Positions 32,820-43,262 of a stretch of 64,000 nucleotides of DNA are shown piece after piece. The stretch spans positions 82,010 to 146,009 of the forward strand of contig JALFST010000002.1 in assembly GCA_022779285.1 (NCBI GenBank). The letters are read 5' to 3'. The translations under genes and the position numbers were made by a program. The first letter of the stretch is position 1, and each line of letters begins with the position of its first letter. The DNA comes from Peptoniphilaceae bacterium (GTDB lineage Bacteria; Bacillota; Clostridia; Tissierellales; Peptoniphilaceae). The notes beneath the pieces were generated by a model. It was not told where the DNA came from. It saw nothing but the letters and a program-made list of their open reading frames with translations, and made no database searches.

Positions 32820-34304
32820 ATGGCACGGTACATTTTAAAACGCCTCATTAAATCCATCCTGTCAATTTTTATCGTGGTAAGCCTCGTTGTCATGATCGTC
32901 TTTAAGCTTGTGCCGGTAACACGAGCCTTTTTAGGAGACACCGCGTTTCAAAAATTGAAAGGAAATTCCAAGGAGGTCTACCGCTATTCCAAATTGGAAC
33001 AGTTAGGCTATCTGGATTATATTCCGATGAACGAGCTTTTTGCGGAATTGCCTGCGGAGCAGGCAAAAAGGGAAAATGCCGGGAGTTCGGAACAGCAGGC
33101 GGTATTGGAAAAATGGAAGGCAAAGGGATATACGATTCTTCCATTGAATGCAGCGGATGATCTGCAAGGCTCGACAATTGCCTATCGTAATTACAACGTA
33201 TTTGAGCTTGTGGGCAATTTCTTTAAGCACCTGGTTGTTTTCGATCATAAAAACTATATTCAGGATCCGAACAATCCGAACCTGGAGCGCTACATCAGAA
33301 TTGAAAAGGACTACAACGGAATCCCCGCTATTGTCGGCTCCGGTACCTTGCATAAGTATTTACTGTATTTTGACGGAAATTTCCCGTTTATTCATCAAAA
33401 CTTTATCACCTTTCGTTTCGGGGAATCCTTCCCAACGCAGAAAGGCATCCAGACCCTGGATGTCATTGCTACCGGACAGGGCAAGATGAAAAATGTGGAA
33501 CAGACCTTTCCGACGGGTCTTACCGCCAAATCACCGATTAAGCAGCATACGCTGAAATACAAGACAGAGCCGGATGCTTTGGATAAACAGCGCTTCCATG
33601 ATAACTATGCGGATGCGGAGATGTCCTATGAATCCCCATCCATGATCGGGACGTCCTATATTTTCGGAATCCTGGCGTTGATTCTCCAATATGCCATTGC
33701 GGTGCCTTTTGCGATTGCCATGGCAAAGCGTGTCGGCGGCTGGATCGACCGAATCGGTATTGCCTATATCAACCTTGTCGTTTCCGTGCCGACACTGGCA
33801 TTTATTTTCTTCCTCAAGTACATCGGTCTGGGCTTCGGCATGCCGGACAAATTCCCGCATTACGGATTCGGGGACGTTCGTTCCTATATCATGCCGATCA
33901 TCATCCTGGCGCTGATGAGCACTCCATATCTCATGATGTGGGTGCGCCGTTACATGGTGGATCAGTCCACATCGGATTATGTGAAGTTTGCGAAGGCGAA
34001 GGGTCTCTCTTCTTCTGAGATTTCCCGGAATCACATCTTCAAAAATGCGATCATTCCTATCGTCAACGGTCTGCCGAGCTCCATTATTCTGGCGATTTCC
34101 GGCGCGGTGCTTACGGAATCCGTATTTGCCATTCCCGGTATGGGAAAAATGCTTCCGGACGCGATCAAGGCCGGAAACAACAATATGGTCATCACCCTCA
34201 CCTTCATTTTTACGGCGCTTTCGATCTTTTCCGTATTCGCCGGAGATCTGCTCATGACGGTGGTTGATCCGCGTATCTCGCTGAATGCAAAGAAGGGAGA
34301 GTAA
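32820..34304 (+). CDS. oppB: Oligopeptide ABC transporter permease OppB (large ectodomain)
   Basis: 494 residues, against about 310 for classical OppB. The first membrane helix (about residues 12-33) is followed by some 240 mostly hydrophilic residues, probably extracytoplasmic. The conserved permease core starts near 278 (SYIFGILALILQYAIAVPFA; TPYLMMWVRRYMVDQ). The EAA-like loop is KFAKAKGLSSSEISRNHIFKNA near 385, and the end reads GMGKMLPDAIKAGNNN and LTFIFTALSIFSVFAGDLLM. It forms the channel with OppC. The insertion may dock the large OppA. Confidence 0.9.
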   Translation: MARYILKRLIKSILSIFIVVSLVVMIVFKLVPVTRAFLGDTAFQKLKGNSKEVYRYSKLEQLGYLDYIPMNELFAELPAEQAKRENAGSSEQQAVLEKWKAKGYTILPLNAADDLQGSTIAYRNYNVFELVGNFFKHLVVFDHKNYIQDPNNPNLERYIRIEKDYNGIPAIVGSGTLHKYLLYFDGNFPFIHQNFITFRFGESFPTQKGIQTLDVIATGQGKMKNVEQTFPTGLTAKSPIKQHTLKYKTEPDALDKQRFHDNYADAEMSYESPSMIGTSYIFGILALILQYAIAVPFAIAMAKRVGGWIDRIGIAYINLVVSVPTLAFIFFLKYIGLGFGMPDKFPHYGFGDVRSYIMPIIILALMSTPYLMMWVRRYMVDQSTSDYVKFAKAKGLSSSEISRNHIFKNAIIPIVNGLPSSIILAISGAVLTESVFAIPGMGKMLPDAIKAGNNNMVITLTFIFTALSIFSVFAGDLLMTVVDPRISLNAKKGE

Positions 34305-34306
34305 AG

Positions 34307-35293
34307 ATGGTAAAGGATCCGAAAAAGAATATCCCCGAGTCCGAAGCTCCTTCTTTGGAAATCAATGAGGAACTGCCGAAAGATGCTTTTGCGTTTGAGA
34401 CGATGGATGCTTCCGCATCCGAGCATATCGCCTCACCGAAGTATTCTTACTGGCAGAGTGTGTTCCGCAAGTTTTTTTCGTCTAAATTGGCAATTGCCAT
34501 GCTGATCTTGATGTTGGTCATTTTGCTGATGGTCATCTTTCAACCCATGTTTTCCCATTATGACAACATGAATGCACAGCATATCAACAACCGTGCGGAG
34601 TGGTTCCAGCCGCCGTCCCTGAAGCATCTTTTCGGCACGGATGATGTCGGCCGTGAAGTCTTTGATGCGGTTTGGGCCGGAGCACGCACCAGCCTTTTCA
34701 TCGCCTTTGTTTCCACGGCAATTATTATGGGAGTCGGTGTAATCGTGGGAATGTTCTGGGGCTTTTCCAAAAAAGTGGATACGGTCATGATCGAGGTTTA
34801 CAACGTGATCGCGAACATTCCGTTCACCTTGGTCGTCATGGTGCTTGCATTTGCCTTCGGGTCCGGCATCTGGCAGCTGATCTTCGCCATGAGCTGCACA
34901 ACATGGGTGTCCGTGGCCTATTTCATTCGCGTGCAGGTCATGATCATTCGTGACCGGGAATACAACCTTGCATCCCGCACGCTGGGATCCTCCACGGGAA
35001 AGATTGTTCAGCACAATGTGCTGCCGTATCTTGTGTCGGTTCTGATGACGCTCCTTTCCCGCTATATTCCCGAGTTTATCTCAACGGAGGTGTTCCTGAG
35101 CTATTTAGGCGTCGGTCTGACGGAGGAGATTCCGTCATTGGGACGTATCGTTGAGCGCAATTCCAAGTATATGATGTCAACGCCGTATCTGTTCATCATT
35201 CCTCTTGTGATTACGGCATTGATTTCCATTTCCATGTATATTGTGGGTCAGACGCTTGCGGACGCAAGCGATCCCCGTAACCATATGATTTAG
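34307..35293 (+). CDS. oppC: Oligopeptide ABC transporter permease OppC
   Basis: 328 residues with an N-terminal cytoplasmic stretch of about 55 residues, a first helix near 60-80 (LAIAMLILMLVILLMVIF), the OppC pattern LKHLFGTDDVGREVFDAVWAGARTSL near 105, and the EAA loop REYNLASRTLGSSTGKIVQHNVLP near 218. It ends with the typical LADASDPR. It starts 2 bp after oppB and pairs with it in the membrane. Confidence 0.95.
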   Translation: MVKDPKKNIPESEAPSLEINEELPKDAFAFETMDASASEHIASPKYSYWQSVFRKFFSSKLAIAMLILMLVILLMVIFQPMFSHYDNMNAQHINNRAEWFQPPSLKHLFGTDDVGREVFDAVWAGARTSLFIAFVSTAIIMGVGVIVGMFWGFSKKVDTVMIEVYNVIANIPFTLVVMVLAFAFGSGIWQLIFAMSCTTWVSVAYFIRVQVMIIRDREYNLASRTLGSSTGKIVQHNVLPYLVSVLMTLLSRYIPEFISTEVFLSYLGVGLTEEIPSLGRIVERNSKYMMSTPYLFIIPLVITALISISMYIVGQTLADASDPRNHMI

Positions 35294-35301
35294 GGGGGCT
35301 T

Positions 35302-36375
35302 ATGGATAAGAATTTGATTCTGTCGGTCAAGGACCTCGAAGTAAAATTTAAGGTACGCGACAAAGAGCTGACTGCGATTCGCAATATTTCCATGGATTTT
35401 GAAGAAGGGAAAGTGGTTGCCATCGTGGGCGAGTCCGGCTCCGGAAAGTCCGTGTTTACAAAAACCTTTACGGGGATGCTCGATTCGAACGGGCGCATCT
35501 CAAACGGTGAGATCTGGTTTGAGGATCGCAACCTGGCGGAGCTGAAAAAGGATGCCGAGTGGGAAGGAATCCGCGGGAAGAAGATCGCAACGATCTTCCA
35601 GGATCCCATGACCTCTCTGGATCCCGTTCGCACCATCGGATATCAGATTTCCGAGGTCATTATCAAGCATCAGAAAAAAAATAAAAAAGAGGCGAAGAAA
35701 ATTGCAATTGACCTGATGCGCCGCGTAGGAATTCACGAACCGGAGCGCAGATACAATGAATATCCCTTCATGTATTCCGGCGGGATGCGCCAGCGTATCG
35801 TCATCGCCATTGCCCTTGCATGCCGTCCGCGCATTCTCATCTGTGACGAGCCGACTACGGCACTGGATGTCACGATTCAGGCGCAGATCATTGAGCTGAT
35901 CAAGGAGCTTGCGGAGGAATACCGGTTTACGACCATCTATATCACGCATGATTTGGGCGTGGTCGCCAAGGTTGCGGATCAGGTTGCCGTAATGTATGCC
36001 GGGCAGATTGTGGAATTCGGGAATATTGAAGAGGTCTTTTTCGATCCCCGTCATCCATATACCTGGGGATTGCTCTCATCTCTGCCGCAGCTCGGTGAAC
36101 GTGAGGATGAGCTTTTTGCCATTCCGGGGACGCCCCCGTCGCTTTTTGAAAAAATCCGCGGTGATGCCTTTGCTCCCCGCAACCGGTTTGCTCTCAAGAT
36201 CGACTTTATAAAAGAGCCGCCGATGTTCCGAGTGAGCGATACGCATTATGCCAAAACCTGGCTGGAGGATCCTCGCGCTCCCAAGGTCGAGGCTCCGAAG
36301 ACGATTCAAAATCTTCATGAGAAGATGCTGCATTTGACACAAAAAGGAGGTGTGTACAGTGACGACTACGAATGA
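35302..36375 (+). CDS. oppD: Oligopeptide ABC transporter ATPase OppD
   Basis: 357 residues. Walker A GESGSGKS near residue 42, Q-loop [10 protein letters not shown], signature SGGMRQR near 163, Walker [13 protein letters not shown] near 184, and [13 protein letters not shown] with the switch His. The C-terminal oligopeptide-transporter extension is FAPRNRF; the cysteine-rich cluster usual in OppD/DppD tails reads here without the cysteines. It powers import with OppF. It overlaps the oppF start by 17 bp. Confidence 0.95.
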   Translation: MDKNLILSVKDLEVKFKVRDKELTAIRNISMDFEEGKVVAIVGESGSGKSVFTKTFTGMLDSNGRISNGEIWFEDRNLAELKKDAEWEGIRGKKIATIFQDPMTSLDPVRTIGYQISEVIIKHQKKNKKEAKKIAIDLMRRVGIHEPERRYNEYPFMYSGGMRQRIVIAIALACRPRILICDEPTTALDVTIQAQIIELIKELAEEYRFTTIYITHDLGVVAKVADQVAVMYAGQIVEFGNIEEVFFDPRHPYTWGLLSSLPQLGEREDELFAIPGTPPSLFEKIRGDAFAPRNRFALKIDFIKEPPMFRVSDTHYAKTWLEDPRAPKVEAPKTIQNLHEKMLHLTQKGGVYSDDYE

Positions 36376-37588
36376 TCGCAAGGATCAGAAGGAGATGCCC
36401 GCCGACGCCGTCATGACGCCTCCGGAAGGAAAAGAGGTGCTTTTGGATGTTCAGCATCTGGAGGTCACCTTTTACAACAATCGTAAGCGCTTCCGTGCAG
36501 TAAAGGATGTCAATTTTCAGATTTATAAGGGAGAAAAATTCGCTCTCGTAGGGGAATCCGGATCGGGCAAGACGACGATCGGCCGTGCCATTATCGGTCT
36601 CAATCCCACCTCGGACGGCGATATCATTTTTGACGGCAGGAAGATTAACGGCAAGCTTTCTCATAAAGAACGCCATGACTTGATCCGCCACATTCAGATG
36701 ATCTATCAGGATCCGGCGGCATCGCTCAATGAACGCGCTACGATTGATTATATCGTTGCGGAGGGGCTGGACAACTATAAGCTTTATAAGGATTCTGCGG
36801 AGCGCGATGCCAAGGTGGATATGGCGCTCGACTCGGTAGGCCTTTTGCCTGAGCACAAGTCACGTTATCCGCACGAATTTTCAGGCGGTCAGAGACAGCG
36901 CATCGGAATTGCCCGTTCTATGGTAATGAAGCCGGATTTTATCATCGCGGATGAGCCGATTTCCGCTCTGGACGTTTCCATTCGCGCGCAGGTGCTCAAC
37001 CTGATGAACAAGTTTCGTGAGACGGACAATATCACATATCTCTTTATCGCGCATGATCTGTCCGTGGTTCGCTATTTTTCAGATCGCATTGCGGTCATTC
37101 ACAACGGCCGTATCGTGGAGATTGCACCGACGGAGGAGCTGTTTGCACATCCGATGCATCCTTATACACGCTCCCTGCTGCAATCCGTGCCCATTCCCGA
37201 TCCCCTGATCGAGAAGCATAAGGATTTAATTGTGTACGATGAATCGAAGCGCGATTTTTCCGGTGAAAAGCCGAAGCTTCGCGAGCTTGTTCCCGGTCAC
37301 TATGTTTTTATGAATGATCGTGAAAAAAGCGAGTATCAGGCAGCCTACGAGCGCGTTGTGGAGGCAAGAAGGCTGGCTGCTGAGGGCATGGAGCGTTCCG
37401 GCATGCCCGGGAAGACTTTGAAAAAAGAGCCGCTGAATGCGAAAACGCCGGAGCAGGCCTCTTCTGTACAGAAAACAGAGGAAGCTGTGACGGAAAAGGC
37501 GAAGGCCCCTCAATCCATAGAGGAGACCGCACAGGAAAGCGGCTCTCTTTTGGAGTCGCTGATTGAAGATGAGCTGAAGAAAAAATAG
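36359..37588 (+). CDS. oppF: Oligopeptide ABC transporter ATPase OppF with long C-terminal tail
   Basis: 409 residues from GTG 36359, 8 bp after AAGGAGG (36344-36350). A GTG at 36350 overlaps the ribosome site. Walker [10 protein letters not shown], signature [14 protein letters not shown], Walker [13 protein letters not shown] and [14 protein letters not shown] are visible. After about residue 320 a charged, Ala/Glu/Lys-rich tail of roughly 85 residues follows, absent from typical OppF. The tail is probably disordered. Confidence 0.93.
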   Translation: MTTTNDRKDQKEMPADAVMTPPEGKEVLLDVQHLEVTFYNNRKRFRAVKDVNFQIYKGEKFALVGESGSGKTTIGRAIIGLNPTSDGDIIFDGRKINGKLSHKERHDLIRHIQMIYQDPAASLNERATIDYIVAEGLDNYKLYKDSAERDAKVDMALDSVGLLPEHKSRYPHEFSGGQRQRIGIARSMVMKPDFIIADEPISALDVSIRAQVLNLMNKFRETDNITYLFIAHDLSVVRYFSDRIAVIHNGRIVEIAPTEELFAHPMHPYTRSLLQSVPIPDPLIEKHKDLIVYDESKRDFSGEKPKLRELVPGHYVFMNDREKSEYQAAYERVVEARRLAAEGMERSGMPGKTLKKEPLNAKTPEQASSVQKTEEAVTEKAKAPQSIEETAQESGSLLESLIEDELKKK

Positions 37589-37596
37589 GAGTGCAA

Positions 37597-38418
37597 ATGA
37601 ACGCATATGAAAAGCTGCTCCACTGTAAGGAGCAGGTTGCACGCCGATTGAAGGAAACGCCTCGGGTCGGAATCGTTCTCGGTTCCGGCCTTGGCGCATT
37701 AGCGGATCAGGTGGAGGATCCGGCCTTCATTCCGTATGCAACCATTGACGGCTTTCCGACATCGACGGCACCGGGCCATGTCGGACGATTTGTCGCCGGG
37801 CGTCTTTCGGGCGTGCCGGTCATTTTGATGCAGGGAAGGATTCATTTATATGAGGGATATCCCGTATCCGATTGCGTTTTACCCGCAAGACTGATGGGAC
37901 TTTTGGGAGTGCAGGCCATCGTACTGACCAATGCCGCAGGGGCTTGTAATCCGGATTATCAAGTGGGCGACTTTTGTCTGCTGAAGGATCATATTTCCGC
38001 GATGGTGCCATCTCCTTTAACCGGACCGAATCCGTCGGAGCTTGGAACACGCTTTCCGGACATGACGGAAGCTTATGATCCCGGGCTGCGCCGATGGATG
38101 GCGGAAGCTGCCGCAAAAGCGGGTTGCGTGGTGCACGAGGGAGTGTATATGCAATTCACCGGTCCGCAATATGAGACTCCGGCGGAAATTCGTATGGCAC
38201 AGGTGCTGGGAGCCGATATGGTCGGCATGTCTACCGTGATTGAGGCCATTGCCGTACACCACATGGGGGTTCCCCTGGCCGCAGTTTCTCTTGCCACAAA
38301 TAAGGCGGCAGGCCTTGGAGGAAAGCTTTCGGAAGAGGAAGTGATCGAGGAAGGAAACCGTGCCGCTGAAAAATTCCGCACGATGATTCTCTATTTCCTT
38401 TCGCATTTTGCCGAATAG
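37597..38418 (+). CDS. Purine nucleoside phosphorylase (trimeric PNP type)
   Basis: 273 residues from ATG 37597, after TAGGAG; the in-frame GTG at 37591 is inside the ribosome site. Motifs: GIVLGSGLGALAD, GRIHLYEGYP, TNAAGACNPDYQVGDF, TGPQYETPAEIRM and GMSTVIEA, ending with VSLATNKAAGL (Asn that reads 6-oxopurines). It cleaves inosine or guanosine with phosphate to base and ribose-1-phosphate, feeding the pentose phosphate steps encoded elsewhere here. It lies 8 bp after oppF and is probably cotranscribed. Confidence 0.92.
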   Translation: MNAYEKLLHCKEQVARRLKETPRVGIVLGSGLGALADQVEDPAFIPYATIDGFPTSTAPGHVGRFVAGRLSGVPVILMQGRIHLYEGYPVSDCVLPARLMGLLGVQAIVLTNAAGACNPDYQVGDFCLLKDHISAMVPSPLTGPNPSELGTRFPDMTEAYDPGLRRWMAEAAAKAGCVVHEGVYMQFTGPQYETPAEIRMAQVLGADMVGMSTVIEAIAVHHMGVPLAAVSLATNKAAGLGGKLSEEEVIEEGNRAAEKFRTMILYFLSHFAE

Positions 38419-38435
38419 CATTCCATACGACCTTT

Positions 38436-38464
38436 CCTTATTGTGATACAATATTACAATAAGG
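38436..38464 (+). promoter_or_regulatory. Inverted repeat spanning -10 and ribosome site of the replication operon
   Basis: CCTTATTGT (38436-38444) and ACAATAAGG (38456-38464) are perfect 9-bp arms. Their 11-bp spacer contains the -10 TACAAT (38447-38452), and the right arm supplies the AAGG of the ribosome site. Because the -10 lies inside, the whole repeat is not transcribed; a DNA operator is likelier than an RNA hairpin. The binding protein is unknown. Confidence 0.6.
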
Positions 38465-38471
38465 AGAGACT

Positions 38472-39437
38472 ATGGATAAATTTATGAAAAAAATCGAATC
38501 GCCGCTCAGCGTACTGTTCGCAAGCGGTCTTACTTTATTTTTATTCTGGCTGACAGCGCAGCAGATCCCTTTGGTGTCTCTGTTGTGCTTGGTTCCGTTG
38601 ACGACTCTCTGGGTGTCGCTGGGAGCTTTGCCGGCCGTGATAGGATTGGGATTGACCGTCGGCGGAGCAGTATTTTTGCTGGGCGGCGAATTTGCGCTTT
38701 TACAGACCCCTCAGCTTCTGGCAGGCGTTGTATCTTTAAGCATTTTGATGAGAAATCGGCGCCCCCTGTTTCATGAGATTGTATTGCCGGCACTGTTGAT
38801 GACAAGCGCCGTTTTCGTTTCCTATTTGCTGCTGCAAAAACTCTACGACGTTCATGTATTCGCGGAGATGGGAAAGACGATGCACCGCGTTGCGGAAGAG
38901 GCGGCGGAGCTTCTCCGGGAACAAACGGGAATGCCGGCGGGCGAGGAGATGAAGATGAACATTCAGACATATCTGAATGCGCTTCTTCAAGTGATCCCCG
39001 GCATTACTTTTTCTTTGTCTTTAATTACTGTTCTGGGATCCTCTATTTTTTCTCATTGGATTTTGCACAGAACCGATCCCGAGATTTCACCGTTTGCGCT
39101 CAATCAGCTGCGTATGCCCCGAGCCTTTTCCGTATTTTTATTGCTTGTGCTCCTCATTGCATACTTTTTGCCCGTTGATTCAGGCGGCTTTCGCATTTTA
39201 TCCGCCAATATCATCGTCATTGCAATTTCGCTCTTTGTGCTCAATGGATTGGGCGCGATGGATCGAGCTCTGATCAGAAAGAAAGCGCCCTTTGTCGGCC
39301 GCATCGTGCTTGAGGCGGCGCTTTTGACGGTGCTGGTGATGCCGGGGATGATCGTTCTCCTCATAATGGGTATTATTGATAGCGGACGCAGAGAAAAAGC
39401 AAAGACAGGATTTGGAGGTGATTCGAATGAAAAGTGA
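38472..39437 (+). CDS. DUF2232 (YybS-like) membrane protein
   Basis: 321 residues with about eight hydrophobic helices and no catalytic motif I can name. Sequence style (LITVLGSSIFSHWILHR; LNQLRMPRAFSVFLLLVLLIAYFL, shown in part as QLRMPRAFSVF) and position directly before gdpP match the YybS/DUF2232 family that precedes gdpP-rplI-dnaB in Bacillota. The role is unknown; a transport or membrane-assembly function has been guessed for the family. It overlaps gdpP by 11 bp. Confidence 0.82.
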   Translation: MDKFMKKIESPLSVLFASGLTLFLFWLTAQQIPLVSLLCLVPLTTLWVSLGALPAVIGLGLTVGGAVFLLGGEFALLQTPQLLAGVVSLSILMRNRRPLFHEIVLPALLMTSAVFVSYLLLQKLYDVHVFAEMGKTMHRVAEEAAELLREQTGMPAGEEMKMNIQTYLNALLQVIPGITFSLSLITVLGSSIFSHWILHRTDPEISPFALNQLRMPRAFSVFLLLVLLIAYFLPVDSGGFRILSANIIVIAISLFVLNGLGAMDRALIRKKAPFVGRIVLEAALLTVLVMPGMIVLLIMGIIDSGRREKAKTGFGGDSNEK

Positions 39438-41448
39438 TTCCAATTCGAACGATCAATCATTTTCCACCATTCCCTGGGGCGAGGTTTTCTTGCCGCCTCT
39501 CATAGCTGCGGTGATGACCGTCGGATTATTTTTCTGGAACAGCTGGGCCGGGGTTTTCGGAATCGTTGCCACCGTGTTTTTTGCGGTGAATGGATATTAT
39601 CGTGAAAAAAAAGCGGCCGAACAGACAAAGAATGCAATCGAGCACCTGGATTTGCAATTTAATGAGGTTACAAAAAATGCGGTCTTCGGGATGCCGTTTT
39701 CTATGGCGGTTCTCAATGAAAGAGGAGAATTTCTTTGGTATAACTCCAATCTGAAAAACCTCTTTCATATCGAAAGCTCCTATTTAGGACACAGCTATCA
39801 GGAAGTGTTTCCGGATATGCCTCTGGAGTCATTGCTGCAGAACGGCAGCGAGCCGTTTTCGATTACGGTGGAGGACAGAATCTTTCTTTTTTATCACAAT
39901 GTGACGGACTCCAAGCCCGGAGAACGGCTGATCCTGATCTACGGCATCGATAATACCGATGATGAAACGGTTCGTGTTCAGGCGCAGGCGGAGCGCATGG
40001 TGGCGGCGGTGATCCTATTGGACAACTATGATGATGTCCGCGTCAAAATTGCGGAGCAGGATCGTCCGATCCTTTTTGCTCAGATCGACCGCATTGTCAA
40101 TCGTTATGCGCAGGATTATGCGGCTCTTCTCGTAAAATTTGAGTCGGATCGCTATCTGATGATCATGGCGCAGGAGGGACTTGAGAGAGCGAAAAAAGAG
40201 AAATTCCGTCTTTTTGAAGAAATTCGTCTTGCAGGCGAGGAACTGGATATCACGCCGACGGCATCCATGGGGGTCGCCTATGGACAGGAAACGCCGAATG
40301 ATCTCTACAACGACTCCTTGCAGGCTCTTGATGTCGCCATGGCACGCGGCGGCGATCAGGTAGTCTTAAAATCCGGAGAGGAGCTGGAATATTTCGGAGG
40401 AAAATCTCAGGCGACACAGCGCTTCTCCCGAGTCAAGGCGCGTGTGATGTCACATACCATTTCCAATTTCATTCAGACGGCATCCAAGGTTCTGATCATG
40501 GGTCATCAAAACGGAGATATGGATTCCTTCGGATCCTGTCTCGGAATGCTGTCATTTTGCGATATGCTCCATGCAAGATCTTATATCGTATTGGAGGAAA
40601 TCTCGCCTTCTATTGAAAATCTATACCGGAAGGTGATCGAAAAGCTGCCGGATGCGAAGCAGAGAATTCTCAGTCCGAAGGAGGCGGAACGTCAACGGGA
40701 TGCGGGTACGCTGATCATCGTTTTGGATAACCATCGCCATGATTCCACAGCGGCGCCGGATCTTTTAGACTTCGGGAATCGAATTTTGATTATCGATCAT
40801 CATCGTCGGGGGAGAGATTATATCAAGCAGGCGGAGGTGGCGTATATCGAGCCGTCCGCTTCCTCGGCATCGGAGCTTGTGACGGAAATGATCGAATATC
40901 TCGGAGATGATGTGATTCTTCCGCAGGTTGTTGCAGAGGGTCTTTTAGCGGGCATCACCGTGGATACGAAAAATTTCTTCTATCAGACGGGAACGCGAAC
41001 CTTTGAGGCGGCTGCATATTTGAAACGCATGGGCGCGGATTCCGTTGTGATCCGGCAGCTCTTTAAGGACGATTTGGAGCTGATGCGATATCGGGCGGAA
41101 ATCATCACCTCGGCGCATACCTTTGATCACAACACAATGATCGGCCGATTTGAGCACGATATCGACGGTTCTACGTTGATCGCCTCGCAGGCGGCCGACG
41201 ATCTTCTGGGAATTCGAGGTGTGGAGGCTTCTTTTGTGCTTACGAGATCCCATGGAAAAATTCACATCTCAGCTCGCAGCTTAGGTGAGATTTCCGTACA
41301 GCTGATTATGGAAAAACTGGGCGGCGGAGGTCATTTGACAGCTGCGGCTACTCAGCTTGAAATGTCTATGGATGAGGCATCGGAAAAGCTGGAGGAAGCG
41401 ATCCGCAATTATTTTAAGGAGGAAAGCGATGAAGGTCATTCTGCTTAA
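39427..41448 (+). CDS. gdpP: Cyclic-di-AMP phosphodiesterase GdpP
   Basis: 673 residues from ATG 39427, preceded by GGAGGTG. Two membrane helices (about 19-55) are followed by a PAS-like region and a degenerate GGDEF domain (about 185-320). The DHH catalytic domain has [12 protein letters not shown] near 358 and IIDHHRRG near 458. DHHA1 has [12 protein letters not shown] near 632. GdpP hydrolyses c-di-AMP to pApA and so affects cell-wall and potassium homeostasis. It overlaps rplI by 20 bp. Confidence 0.96.
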   Translation: MKSDSNSNDQSFSTIPWGEVFLPPLIAAVMTVGLFFWNSWAGVFGIVATVFFAVNGYYREKKAAEQTKNAIEHLDLQFNEVTKNAVFGMPFSMAVLNERGEFLWYNSNLKNLFHIESSYLGHSYQEVFPDMPLESLLQNGSEPFSITVEDRIFLFYHNVTDSKPGERLILIYGIDNTDDETVRVQAQAERMVAAVILLDNYDDVRVKIAEQDRPILFAQIDRIVNRYAQDYAALLVKFESDRYLMIMAQEGLERAKKEKFRLFEEIRLAGEELDITPTASMGVAYGQETPNDLYNDSLQALDVAMARGGDQVVLKSGEELEYFGGKSQATQRFSRVKARVMSHTISNFIQTASKVLIMGHQNGDMDSFGSCLGMLSFCDMLHARSYIVLEEISPSIENLYRKVIEKLPDAKQRILSPKEAERQRDAGTLIIVLDNHRHDSTAAPDLLDFGNRILIIDHHRRGRDYIKQAEVAYIEPSASSASELVTEMIEYLGDDVILPQVVAEGLLAGITVDTKNFFYQTGTRTFEAAAYLKRMGADSVVIRQLFKDDLELMRYRAEIITSAHTFDHNTMIGRFEHDIDGSTLIASQAADDLLGIRGVEASFVLTRSHGKIHISARSLGEISVQLIMEKLGGGGHLTAAATQLEMSMDEASEKLEEAIRNYFKEESDEGHSA

Positions 41449-41875
41449 GGATGTAAAAGGAATCGGAAAAGCCGGTGAATTGGTCAACGCCAAGCCGGGA
41501 TATTTCAATAACTTTCTTGCAAAAAACGAATTGGCAATCGAGGCAACTCCCGCGGTGCAGAAGCGCTGGAAGGAAGAGCAAAAGCGGCTGGCTGCGGAGG
41601 AAGCGGAGCGTAGAGCACAGGCGGAGGAGCTTGCCGCAAAATTGGAAAAGGCGGAAATCACCATCACCGCAAAGGGCGGCGGCGCAGGCAAGCTCTTCGG
41701 TTCCATTACGGCGCAGGACATTGCGGCGGCGGTGGAAGCCCAAACAGGGCTTGCGCTCGATAAGAAAAAAATCGAGCTCAAGGATTCCATCCGCACAACG
41801 GGTGAGCATGCGGTGGATGTTCGCGTATATGCGGGAATGCTGGCAAGGCTCACTGTCAAAGTGATTGAGGGATAG
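41429..41875 (+). CDS. rplI: 50S ribosomal protein L9
   Basis: 148 residues from ATG 41429, after AAGGAGG inside the end of gdp[26 protein letters not shown] (shown in part as [13 protein letters not shown] and KPGYFNNFL) is the conserved N-terminal domain. A long charged connecting helix follows, then the C-terminal domain [14 protein letters not shown]. It binds 23S rRNA near the L1 stalk. It is 2 bp before dnaB. Confidence 0.97.
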   Translation: MKVILLKDVKGIGKAGELVNAKPGYFNNFLAKNELAIEATPAVQKRWKEEQKRLAAEEAERRAQAEELAAKLEKAEITITAKGGGAGKLFGSITAQDIAAAVEAQTGLALDKKKIELKDSIRTTGEHAVDVRVYAGMLARLTVKVIEG

Positions 41876-41877
41876 CT

Positions 41878-43245
41878 ATGGCAGAGCGGGTAGCAAATCC
41901 GCCGGCGAGCCTTTCCGCGGAACGGTCCGTTCTTGGATGTATTTTTCTTAAAAATTCGACTCTGAATATTGTTGCTGAAAAGCTTCATGTAGAGGATTTT
42001 TATTCGCAAAAGCATCAGTCCCTGTTTCAGGCAATGCTGGAATTATCTGCGGCGCATGAACCGATCGATTTTACGACAGTCGAGGCCAATCTTCGTCAAA
42101 AGGGGATTTTTGAGGAGATGGGCGGTCCGGAGTTTCTCTTTTCGATCACAGATGAGCAATTTTATATTGCCAATATCAATTCCTATGTGGAGATTGTCGC
42201 AGGGCATTCGCTGCGCAGAGCGTTGATCCGTTATGGCGATGAAATCATGCGCACCTCCACGGAGGGCGCGGATGATCCCGAAGCGCTCCTCGAGCGGGCC
42301 GAAGAGCAAATTCTTGCCATCAATCGCAATCGGACGGGTGCCGGACTCACCCTTTTGGCGGAGACGATTGAGCAGACGGTCAATCATATTTCCGAGCTTT
42401 CCATGCATCAAGGAGAGCTGACAGGCATTCCTACGGGTTTCCGCGATTTGGATTCCCAGCTGGCGGGCCTGCAGCGCTCCGATCTTGTTTTACTGGCAGC
42501 CAGGCCGTCCATGGGTAAGACCGCTTTAGGAGTCAATATGGCCTATAATGCGGCACGTTTTACGGACGCGGAGGGAAATCATCCCTATCGTGTAGCGATT
42601 TTTTCCTTGGAGATGAGTAAATTGCAGCTCTCGCAGCGTCTGCTTTCCATGGCCTCCGGCGTGAATCTGCAGAGGATCATTGCGGGTGATTTCCAGACCA
42701 CAGAGGATTGGGAGGCCCTTTTCCGGGGAGTATCGACCTTGAAGAATTTGCCGCTTTATATCGATGACACTTCGGCGATTACCGTTTCCGAGCTTCGGGC
42801 AAAATGCCGTCGCATGAAGCTGGAAAAGGGGCTTGATCTTGTGGTCATCGACTATTTGCAGCTGATGAACGCCGATGCGGGTGGCCGAAATGAAAATCGC
42901 CAGCAGGAAATCACACAGATTTCCCGCGGCCTGAAGGGGCTTGCCAAGGAATTGGATTGTCCGGTGCTTGCACTTTCTCAGCTTTCCCGAAAGACGGAAA
43001 GCCGTGAGGGAGCAAGGCCGTTGATGAGTGATATGCGAGAGTCGGGCGCGATCGAGCAGGATGCCGATGTTGTTATGCTGCTCTATCGTGAGGATTACTA
43101 TAATCCGGATTCGGAAAATGCCAATCAGACGGAGGTGATTATCGCCAAGCACCGCAATGGACCTACGGGCACGGTCAAGCTGTTCTTCAAGAAGGAGCTC
43201 ACCAAGTTCGGCGATTTGAGCTATGAAACGGATCCCACTGCCTGA
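41878..43245 (+). CDS. dnaB: Replicative DNA helicase
   Basis: 455 residues. N-terminal domain (PPASLSAERSVLGCIFL, GHSLRRALIRYGDEI), linker, and RecA-like C-terminal domain with Walker A ARPSMGKTALG near residue 205, IFSLEMSKLQLSQRLL, Walker B LVVIDYLQLM near 320 and LSQLSRKTESR. It is the hexameric 5'-3' helicase of the replication fork (DnaC in Bacillus nomenclature). Loader genes follow immediately. Confidence 0.97.
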   Translation: MAERVANPPASLSAERSVLGCIFLKNSTLNIVAEKLHVEDFYSQKHQSLFQAMLELSAAHEPIDFTTVEANLRQKGIFEEMGGPEFLFSITDEQFYIANINSYVEIVAGHSLRRALIRYGDEIMRTSTEGADDPEALLERAEEQILAINRNRTGAGLTLLAETIEQTVNHISELSMHQGELTGIPTGFRDLDSQLAGLQRSDLVLLAARPSMGKTALGVNMAYNAARFTDAEGNHPYRVAIFSLEMSKLQLSQRLLSMASGVNLQRIIAGDFQTTEDWEALFRGVSTLKNLPLYIDDTSAITVSELRAKCRRMKLEKGLDLVVIDYLQLMNADAGGRNENRQQEITQISRGLKGLAKELDCPVLALSQLSRKTESREGARPLMSDMRESGAIEQDADVVMLLYREDYYNPDSENANQTEVIIAKHRNGPTGTVKLFFKKELTKFGDLSYETDPTA

Positions 43246-43262
43246 CGGCGGAGGAGGTGGAT

